In this document: positions 54,325 to 64,000 of the stretch, in pieces
How positions within the stretch are numbered: position 1 is the stretch's first letter
Layout of the letters: every line of letters begins with the position of its first letter
From: Actinoplanes lutulentus
GTDB lineage: Bacteria; Actinomycetota; Actinomycetes; Mycobacteriales; Micromonosporaceae
NCBI RefSeq assembly: GCF_003259845.1
Contig: NZ_QLMJ01000003.1
Coordinates: 496,001 to 560,000 of the forward strand
Direction of reading: 5' to 3'
DNA: 64,000 nucleotides
Made by a program: the position numbers and the translations under genes
Notes under the pieces: generated by a model
The model's database searches: none
The model's input: the letters and a program-made list of their open reading frames with translations, nothing else
What the model was told of the DNA's origin: nothing

Positions 54325-57300
54325 TTAGCGGTACGACCCGAAGTCGAAGTCGTCCAGCGGCACAGCCTGCCCGCTGGCCGGCCCGAAGCCATAGTCGGTC
54401 TCGGGGTACCCGGTCATCGAGTACACCTTGGCCTTGGCCTCCTCGGTCGGCTCGACCCGGATGTTGCGGTACTTGGAGATACCGGTACCGGCCGGGATGA
54501 GCTTACCGATGATGACGTTCTCCTTGAGGCCCACCAGCGAGTCGCTGCGCGAGTTGATCGCAGCGTCGGTGAGCACCCGGGTGGTCTCCTGGAAGGAGGC
54601 CGCGGAGAGCCACGAGTCGGTCGCCAGCGAGGCCTTGGTGATACCCATCAGCACCGGACGACCGGCGGCGGGCTCGCCACCCTCGCCCACGAGCCGGCGG
54701 TTCTCCGACTCGAAGAGCGCCCGGTCGACCAGAACACCCGGAAGGAATTCGGTCGCGCCGGAGTCGATGACCGTCACCCGCTTGAGCATCTGGCGGATGA
54801 TGATCTCGATGTGCTTGTCGTGGATGAGCACACCCTGCGAGCGGTAGACCTCCTGGACCTCACTGGTCAGGTGGACCTGGACCGCGCGCGGACCCATGAT
54901 GCGGAGCAGCTCGTGCGGGTCGATGGTGCCCTCGGTGAGCTTCTCGCCGACGCCGACGTGGCCGCCGTCCGGGATGCGCAGCTTGACGCGCTTCGAGATC
55001 TTGTCGTAAACGATCTCTTCGCTGCCGTCGTCCGGCACCACGATGATCTTGCGAGAGCGCTCGCCGTCCTCGATGCGGACGCGACCGGGGGTGTCGGCGA
55101 TGGGCGCCTTACCCTTCGGCACGCGGGCCTCGAAGATTTCCTGGACACGCGGCAGACCCTGGGTGATGTCCTCACCCGCGACACCACCGGTGTGGAAGGT
55201 ACGCATCGTCAGCTGCGTGCCGGGCTCACCGATCGACTGGGCCGCGATGATGCCGACGGCCTCGCCGATGTCGACAGCCTTGCCGGTCGGCAGCGAGCGG
55301 CCGTAGCAGGCCGCGCAGACGCCCAGCTTCGACTCACAGGTCAGGACGCTGCGCACCCGGACCGTCTCGACGCCGGCCGCGACGAGCGCGTCCACCATGA
55401 TCGAGTTGAGGTCGTCACCACGCGACACCACACGGTTGCCGTTGGCGTCGTCGATGTCGTCGGCCAGGGTACGAGCGTGCACGCCGGTTTCGGCGTGCGT
55501 GTGCACGACCAGCTTGCCGTCGACCCGCTCCGCGTCGGTCACCGCCATCGGGATCGCGCGGTCGGTGCCGCAGTCCTCCTCGCGGATGATGACGTCCTGC
55601 GACACGTCCACCAGACGACGGGTCAGGTAACCCGAGTCGGCGGTACGCAGCGCGGTGTCGGCCAGACCCTTACGGGCACCGTGCGTGGAGATGAAGTACT
55701 CCAGAACGGTCAGACCCTCGCGGTACGACGAGGTGATCGGGCGCGGGATGATCTCGCCCTTGGGGTTGGCCACCAGACCACGGATCGCGGCGATCTGCCG
55801 GAGCTGGAGGAGGTTACCGCGAGCGCCGGAGTTGATCATGACCCAGAGCGGGTTCTCCTGCGGCAGCGCGGTCTCCATCTCCTTGGAGATCTCGTTGGTC
55901 GCCTTGGTCCAGATCTCGATGAGCTCGCCGCGGCGCTCCTCACCGGTCATCAGACCACGCTGGTACTGCTTGTCGATCCGGTCGGCCTCGGCCTGGTACT
56001 TGGCGAGGATCTCCGGCTTACGCGGCGGCGCGATGACGTCGCCCATACCGATCGTCACACCGGACCAGGTGGCCCAGTGGAAGCCGGCCTCCTTGAGCGC
56101 GTCCAGGGTCGCCGCGAGGACGACCTTCGGGAAGCGCTCGGCGAGGTCGTTGACGATCGCCGACAGCTGACCCTTGCGGATCTCGTAGTTGACGTACCGG
56201 TACCCGACCGGGAGCGTCTCGTTGAAGATCACGCGGCCGAGAGTCGTCTCGACGGTGACCTGGCCACCCTCGGTCCAGTCCTCCGGCGCGACCCAGGTCT
56301 CGCCCTTGGCACCGTTGTCGACACCGACGACGTTCTGGAGACGGAGCTTGATCGGCGCCTGCAGGTGCAGCTCGCCGTTGTCGAACGCCATCCGCGCCTC
56401 GGCGTCGGAGCTGAAGACCCGACCCTCGCCCTTGGCACCCTTGGTCATGTGGGTCAGGTAGTACAGACCGATGACCATGTCCTGGGTAGGCATGGTGACC
56501 GGCTTACCGTCAGCCGGCTTGAGGATGTTGTTCGACGACAGCATCAGGATCCGCGCCTCGGCCTGAGCCTCGGCGGACAGCGGCACGTGGACCGCCATCT
56601 GGTCACCGTCGAAGTCGGCGTTGAACGCCGTACAGACGAGCGGGTGGATCTGGATCGCCTTGCCCTCGACCAGCTGGGGCTCGAAGGCCTGGATGCCGAG
56701 GCGGTGCAGGGTCGGCGCGCGGTTCAGCAGCACGGGGTGCTCGCTGATGACCTCTTCCAGGACGTCCCACACGACGGGGCGCTGACGCTCGACCATCCGC
56801 TTGGCCGACTTGATGTTCTGCGCGTGGTTCAGGTCCACCAGGCGCTTCATCACGAACGGCTTGAACAGCTCCAGCGCCATCTGCTTCGGCAGGCCGCACT
56901 GGTGCAGCTTGAGCCGGGGGCCGACGACGATGACGGAACGGCCGGAGTAGTCAACGCGCTTGCCGAGCAGGTTCTGACGGAACCGGCCCTGCTTGCCCTT
57001 GAGCATGTCGGAGAGCGACTTGAGCGGGCGGTTACCCGGACCGGTGACCGGCCGGCCACGACGGCCGTTGTCGAACAGCGCGTCGACGGCCTCCTGGAGC
57101 ATCCGCTTCTCGTTGTTCACGATGATCTCGGGCGCGCCGAGGTCGATCAGTCGCTTGAGGCGGTTGTTCCGGTTGATGACCCGGCGGTACAGGTCGTTCA
57201 GGTCGCTGGTCGCGAAGCGGCCACCGTCGAGCTGCACCATCGGGCGCAGGTCCGGCGGGATGACCGGGACGCAGTCCAGCACCATGCCGAGCGGCGAGTT

Positions 57301-58218
57301 ACGGGTGTTCAGGAACGCCGCGACGACCTTGAGCCGCTTGAGCGCCCGGATCTTCCGCTGGCCCTTACCGGTGCGGATGATCTCCCGAAGGTTCTCCGCC
57401 TCGGCGTCGAGGTCCATGTTCTCGAGCAGGGCCTTGATGGCCTCCGCGCCCATGCCACCGGTGAAGTACTCACCGAAGCGGTCGCGGAGCTCGCGGTAGA
57501 GCAGCTCGTCCGTGACCAGCTGCTTGGAGTCGAGCTTGCGGAAGGTGTCGAGCACCTCGTCGAGGCGGTCGATCTCGCGCTGCGCCTTGTCACGGATCTG
57601 GCGCATCTCGCGCTCGCCAGCTTCCTTGACCTTGCGGCGCACGTCGGCCTTGGCACCCTCGGCCTCAAGCTCGGCCAGGTCCTGCTCCAGCTTGGCGGCG
57701 CGCTTCTCGATCTCGGAGTCGCGGCCGTTCTCGGACTGCCGCTTCTCGGCGAAGATCTCGTTCTCGATCGTCGACATGTCACGGTGACGCGACTCGGCGT
57801 CCACGCTGGTGATGACGTACGAGGCGAAGTAGATGATCTTCTCAAGGTCCTTGGGAGCCAGGTCGAGCAGATAGCCCAGCCGGCTCGGCACGCCCTTGAA
57901 GTACCAGATGTGGGTCACCGACGCGGCCAGCTCGATGTGACCCATGCGCTCACGGCGGACCTTGGACCGGGTCACCTCGACGCCGCAGCGCTCACAGATG
58001 ATGCCCTTGAACCGGACCCGCTTGTACTTGCCGCAGTAGCACTCCCAGTCCCGCTGAGGACCGAAGATCTTCTCGCAGAAGAGTCCGTCCTTCTCGGGCT
58101 TGAGGGTGCGGTAGTTGATCGTCTCGGGCTTCTTGACCTCGCCGTGCGACCACTGCCGGATGTCGTCAGCGGTAGCAAGGCCGATGCGCAACTCGTCGAA
58201 GAAGTTGACGTCGAGCAC
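54325..58218 (-). CDS. rpoC: DNA-directed RNA polymerase subunit beta'
   Basis: The 1297-aa catalytic subunit has Zn site 1 at Cys60, 62, 75 and 78. The Mg-chelating [12 protein letters not shown] has Asp535, 537 and 539, and the second Zn site ([16 protein letters not shown]) is near 890. The C-terminus is [20 protein letters not shown]. An actinobacteria-type coiled-coil insert (about 150-235, Glu/Arg-rich) follows the N-terminal zinc region. GTG 58218 ([15 protein letters not shown]). It lies 99 bp after rpoB with a hairpin between. Confidence 0.98.
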   Translation of the reverse strand: MLDVNFFDELRIGLATADDIRQWSHGEVKKPETINYRTLKPEKDGLFCEKIFGPQRDWECYCGKYKRVRFKGIICERCGVEVTRSKVRRERMGHIELAASVTHIWYFKGVPSRLGYLLDLAPKDLEKIIYFASYVITSVDAESRHRDMSTIENEIFAEKRQSENGRDSEIEKRAAKLEQDLAELEAEGAKADVRRKVKEAGEREMRQIRDKAQREIDRLDEVLDTFRKLDSKQLVTDELLYRELRDRFGEYFTGGMGAEAIKALLENMDLDAEAENLREIIRTGKGQRKIRALKRLKVVAAFLNTRNSPLGMVLDCVPVIPPDLRPMVQLDGGRFATSDLNDLYRRVINRNNRLKRLIDLGAPEIIVNNEKRMLQEAVDALFDNGRRGRPVTGPGNRPLKSLSDMLKGKQGRFRQNLLGKRVDYSGRSVIVVGPRLKLHQCGLPKQMALELFKPFVMKRLVDLNHAQNIKSAKRMVERQRPVVWDVLEEVISEHPVLLNRAPTLHRLGIQAFEPQLVEGKAIQIHPLVCTAFNADFDGDQMAVHVPLSAEAQAEARILMLSSNNILKPADGKPVTMPTQDMVIGLYYLTHMTKGAKGEGRVFSSDAEARMAFDNGELHLQAPIKLRLQNVVGVDNGAKGETWVAPEDWTEGGQVTVETTLGRVIFNETLPVGYRYVNYEIRKGQLSAIVNDLAERFPKVVLAATLDALKEAGFHWATWSGVTIGMGDVIAPPRKPEILAKYQAEADRIDKQYQRGLMTGEERRGELIEIWTKATNEISKEMETALPQENPLWVMINSGARGNLLQLRQIAAIRGLVANPKGEIIPRPITSSYREGLTVLEYFISTHGARKGLADTALRTADSGYLTRRLVDVSQDVIIREEDCGTDRAIPMAVTDAERVDGKLVVHTHAETGVHARTLADDIDDANGNRVVSRGDDLNSIMVDALVAAGVETVRVRSVLTCESKLGVCAACYGRSLPTGKAVDIGEAVGIIAAQSIGEPGTQLTMRTFHTGGVAGEDITQGLPRVQEIFEARVPKGKAPIADTPGRVRIEDGERSRKIIVVPDDGSEEIVYDKISKRVKLRIPDGGHVGVGEKLTEGTIDPHELLRIMGPRAVQVHLTSEVQEVYRSQGVLIHDKHIEIIIRQMLKRVTVIDSGATEFLPGVLVDRALFESENRRLVGEGGEPAAGRPVLMGITKASLATDSWLSAASFQETTRVLTDAAINSRSDSLVGLKENVIIGKLIPAGTGISKYRNIRVEPTEEAKAKVYSMTGYPETDYGFGPASGQAVPLDDFDFGSYR

Positions 58219-58269
58219 TTGGACTATCCCTCGTGTTTCGTTGCTCGGGTGAATTCAAGGCCGGCGGGT

Positions 58270-58312
58270 GCGGCCCCGGCCCGGCTGAGTTTCCTCAGAC
58301 CGGCGGGGCCGC
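58270..58312 (-). other. Hairpin between rpoB and rpoC
   Basis: gcggccccg (58270-58278) pairs with cggggccgc (58304-58312). Inside, ccggctga pairs with tcag-a-ccgg around a 6-nt loop. It starts 5 bp after the rpoB stop and may be an RNA-processing or partial termination site that sets the rpoB:rpoC ratio. Confidence 0.6.
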
Positions 58313-58317
58313 TTCCG

Positions 58318-61758
<3,441 letters not shown>

Positions 61759-61899
61759 GATGCGTCCTTCCGAGGACCGGTGCTGCTATGCGGCTGAGTT
61801 GCTGATGCAACTGGTCTGCGTGCACTCCAATGAGCCCCCGGGAATTAATCCTCACGGATATCCCGACAGGCATCAAGACAGAAGGCAGCGCAAACTAGC

Positions 61900-61928
61900 A
61901 GTGTAGCCGCTCGGCTAACCGCTGTCCA
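61900..61928 (-). promoter_or_regulatory. rpoB-rpoC promoter
   Basis: TGGACA (61928-61923) and TACACT (61905-61900) with 17 bp between them on the minus strand; the implied leader is about 135 nt. Confidence 0.7.
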
Positions 61929-62257
61929 GCCCACACCCAAGGTGGTCCGCGGAACGTGCTCCCACCAGCGATGGGGCCGCTCAGAAACGCGGTAACTCTT
62001 CCTCGGGTGCCGGTCTGTGGAGGATCGGCAGGATCACCGATTACCCACAGCGCGACTGTCGCAAGCGCGGAAACTTGCTGATGTCAGCGTGCCTGTCAGG
62101 GGACACACAGTCAAGGGCTGTGCCGCGGGTCGAACCGGTGCGGTCGTCCACCCGGCACACCCAAGGGACCATAACGCATGAATAGCGAGCTTTGACAGTC
62201 TTTGCCACGTGTGCCGGTCAGGCGCTGATGAGCTGCCGAAACCGGCCGGCGATACAC

Positions 62258-62292
62258 CGATGGCGGAGATCCAGCACGGATCTCCGCCATCG
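62258..62292 (-). terminator. Terminator after rplL
   Basis: A perfect 15-bp stem (62258-62272 with 62278-62292) and 5-nt loop agcac lie 25 bp after the rplL stop. No U-run follows, so some read-through into rpoB is possible. Confidence 0.8.
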
Positions 62293-62317
62293 ACAAGCAA
62301 CGCTGAGGAGCGTTAGA

Positions 62318-62698
62318 TCACTTGAGGGTGACCTTGGCGCCTTCGCCCTCGAGCTTGGCCTTGGCGGCCTCGGCCTTCTCCTTGTTGACACCCTCGAGGA
62401 TCGCCTTGGGGGCGCTCTCGACGGCGTCCTTGGCCTCCTTGAGGCCCAGGCCGGTCAGCTCACGCACGACCTTGATGACCTGGATCTTCTTGCCGCCGTC
62501 GCCCTCAAGGACAACGTCGAAGGAGTCCTTCTCAGCCTCGGCCTCAGCGGCGGCCGGGCCGGCCGGGCCGGCAGCGGCAACAGCCACGGCGGCCTTGACG
62601 TCGAAGACGTCCTCGAACTGCTTCACGAAGTCGGACAGCTCGATAAGCGTCATTTCCTTGAACGCGTCGAGCAGCTCGTCGGTGCTGAGCTTCGCCAT
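62318..62698 (-). CDS. rplL: 50S ribosomal protein L7/L12
   Basis: The 126-aa stalk protein has the N-terminal dimerisation domain ([20 protein letters not shown]), an Ala/Gly/Glu hinge and the C-terminal factor-binding domain ([40 protein letters not shown]). ATG 62698 is preceded by AGGAAAGG; a TTG three codons upstream is not needed. It follows rplJ by 56 bp. Confidence 0.98.
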   Translation of the reverse strand: MAKLSTDELLDAFKEMTLIELSDFVKQFEDVFDVKAAVAVAAAGPAGPAAAEAEAEKDSFDVVLEGDGGKKIQVIKVVRELTGLGLKEAKDAVESAPKAILEGVNKEKAEAAKAKLEGEGAKVTLK

Positions 62699-62754
62699 AT
62701 CAGGCAACCTTTCCTAAGTACTGAACTTGACGTCTTACGGGTTCACGCGAGGCA

Positions 62755-63300
62755 TCAGGCCTCGGCAGAACCGTCCTTCTCGCGATCGGCCCGAAGAGCG
62801 TCCACGGTCCGGACCAGCTGCGAGAGCGGGGCCTGGAACGTGGCAGCGGCGTTGCTCAGGCCGGCCTTCATGGCGCCGGCCAGCTTGGCCAGCAGCACCT
62901 CACGGGACTCGAGGTCAGCAAGCTTGTTGACCTCGTCCGCCGAGAGGGCTTTGCCCTCGAAGACGCCGCCCTTGATGATGAGAACGGGGTGGGCCTTGGC
63001 GAAGGCACGGAGGCCCTTGGCCGCCTCGACCACATCGCCCTTCACGAAGGCGAGCGCGGTAGGACCGGTGAACAGAGCGTCGAGACCCTCGATGCCCGCA
63101 TCGGTCGCCGCACGCTTCGCGAGGGTGTTCTTCGCGACCACGTACTTCGCTTCGCTGCCCAGCGAGCGACGGAGCTCGGTGAGCTCCTTCACGGTGAGGC
63201 CGCGGTATTCGGTCAACACGGTGGCCGCAGAGGCACGGAACTGATCCGTGAACTCGGCGACGGCCGAAGCCTTGTCGGCCCGGACCGGCTTGTCCGCCAT
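62755..63300 (-). CDS. rplJ: 50S ribosomal protein L10
   Basis: The 181-aa stalk base protein binds L7/L12 dimers through its C-terminal helix. It contains [60 protein letters not shown] and [22 protein letters not shown] 63300 has GAGGAGG upstream. It is preceded by an attenuator-like leader. Confidence 0.98.
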   Translation of the reverse strand: MADKPVRADKASAVAEFTDQFRASAATVLTEYRGLTVKELTELRRSLGSEAKYVVAKNTLAKRAATDAGIEGLDALFTGPTALAFVKGDVVEAAKGLRAFAKAHPVLIIKGGVFEGKALSADEVNKLADLESREVLLAKLAGAMKAGLSNAAATFQAPLSQLVRTVDALRADREKDGSAEA

Positions 63301-63351
63301 GTCCCTCCTCTCTCAGTGATACAGCCACTGGTCGAGAGGGTCCGTACAAGC

Positions 63352-63381
63352 AAAAACGCCCCGGCGCAGGGGCACGGGGCG
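63352..63381 (-). promoter_or_regulatory. L10 leader with intrinsic attenuator
   Basis: On the minus strand ggggcg and cgcccc type arms (63357-63362 with 63376-63381, or 63358-63362 with 63369-63373) form a GC-rich stem followed by UUUUU (63356-63352), 51 bp before the rplJ start. This is a canonical intrinsic terminator inside the leader. In other bacteria the L10(L12)4 complex binds the leader to control the operon; here that is inferred from position. Confidence 0.65.
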
Positions 63382-63527
63382 GGACCAGGCACGCTTGCGC
63401 TTGCCGGAATCACAACCGTTTCGCCCTGCGCAGGTCGCCCGCTTGTGCGGGACCTTCGGCCGCGGCGTCCGTCGTGGTGACGGTCACTGCGGCGACCAGC
63501 GGTCTATGGGTGGAACTTCAAGAAGGA

Positions 63528-63557
63528 ACAGTACGCGGACCGGCCACGAAAAACCAA
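63528..63557 (-). promoter_or_regulatory. Candidate rplJ-rplL promoter
   Basis: TTGGTT (63557-63552) and TACTGT (63533-63528) with 18 bp between them on the minus strand; the -10 is good and the -35 weak. It implies a leader of about 220 nt that includes the attenuator. Confidence 0.4.
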
Positions 63558-63579
63558 ATCGATGTGCGCTTCGTCCTTT

Positions 63580-64000
63580 CTAGGCACGGGCTCGACGCAG
63601 CCGGGCATAGATCCCGAGGGCGGCGGCGCACCAGAGCAGCGTCCGGATGACCAGCCACAGCAGATCCCCGGCAGCCGGGGCGGCGTCCTCGCTCAGCGCC
63701 CGGGCCGTCGCCATCACCGGCGGCACCAGCCACGGCGCGATCGAATCGCTCAGACCCAGCACGACCGCCAGCACCCCGCCGCTGACCAGGACCGCCACTC
63801 CGGGCATCACCCGGCGGGTGACGGCCCGGCCGGCCAGTGCACCGAGCGCGAGGGCGCCGGCCAGCGCCAGCAGGTGGGCCAGCACTCCGAGCAGGATGCC
63901 CACCCCGATCGCCGGTCCGCTGATCCCGCCGAACGCCCAGGGCGCCAGCATCGCCAGCGCGCACACCCCCGCGCCGAGAAGGCCGGCTGCCAGCAGACCC
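63580..64000 (-). CDS. Integral membrane protein, truncated by the window edge
   Basis: The frame is open to the right edge (GLLAAGLLGAGVCALAMLAP upstream of the GTG at 63966), so the N-terminus is missing. At least four hydrophobic segments are visible (LAPWAFGGISGPAIGVGILL; HLLALAGALALGALAG; PGVAVLVSGGVLAVVLGL; LLWLVIRTLLWCAAALGIYA), ending YARLRRARA. The family was not recognised; a transporter permease or conserved envelope protein is possible. Confidence 0.6.
   Translation of the reverse strand, partial: GLLAAGLLGAGVCALAMLAPWAFGGISGPAIGVGILLGVLAHLLALAGALALGALAGRAVTRRVMPGVAVLVSGGVLAVVLGLSDSIAPWLVPPVMATARALSEDAAPAAGDLLWLVIRTLLWCAAALGIYARLRRARA

Larger units (their letters stand above)
61759..62317 (-). 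other. rplL-rpoB intergenic region
   Basis: 559 bp hold the hairpin after rplL at the right end, and the rpoB promoter and leader at the left end. Frames in the middle (for example 62034-62300) have no coding character. No gene is seen. Confidence 0.65.

Noticed and set aside
62034..62300. 88-aa minus-strand frame upstream of rpoB
   Set aside because: It runs through the rplL terminator hairpin and has no ribosome-binding site or conserved feature.

Overview
The window is high-GC actinobacterial chromosome, most probably Micromonosporaceae and close to Actinoplanes. This is inferred from gene order, codon use, frequent GTG/TTG starts and the presence of a conservon; nothing in the window identifies a species. 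It is dominated by the core translation and transcription gene cluster, all read on the minus strand. No tRNA, rRNA, IS element or CRISPR array was recognised.

Layout by increasing coordinate: a truncated alpha/beta-hydrolase gene (1-922, +) converging on glmS; an MmpS-like membrane protein and an aminotransferase (+); glmM; the rplM-rpsI pair with a good promoter; a HemD-winged-helix fusion preceded by 15-bp tandem repeats; a 1.6-kb non-coding island of repeats and hairpins (9441-11073); a conservon (sensor kinase, roadblock, DUF742, GTPase) with a GNAT acetyltransferase attached; an eight-helix membrane protein; a secreted barnase-like RNase; a small secreted protein paired with a SipW-type signal peptidase fused to a DUF5305-like domain; a thiamine operon (thiE-thiO-thiS-thiG-tenI-thiD-thiC) led by a TPP riboswitch; an ABC-F ATPase; an RsmC-like methyltransferase; truA.

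From 30.8 kb to the end the ribosomal and polymerase blocks follow. In the direction of transcription (right to left) they are: rplJ-rplL with an L10 leader attenuator; rpoB-rpoC; rpsL-rpsG-fusA-tuf; the S10 block rpsJ-rplC-rplD-rplW-rplB-rpsS-rplV-rpsC-rplP-rpmC-rpsQ; the spc block rplN to rplO; secY-adk-map; and infA-rpmJ-rpsM-rpsK-rpsD-rpoA-rplQ followed by truA. Strong hairpins separate these units. Good -35/-10 pairs are visible before rpoB, rpsL, infA and rplM. A 19-nt element is shared by the rpsL and rpsJ leaders, with a one-mismatch copy upstream of infA.

The least ordinary parts are the secreted-protein/signal-peptidase-DUF5305 pair (18606-21127), the nearby secreted RNase with no visible inhibitor gene, the repeat island (39-bp imperfect palindromes at 62-bp spacing, a 282-bp duplication and 24-bp-arm hairpins), and the element shared by three ribosomal operons.
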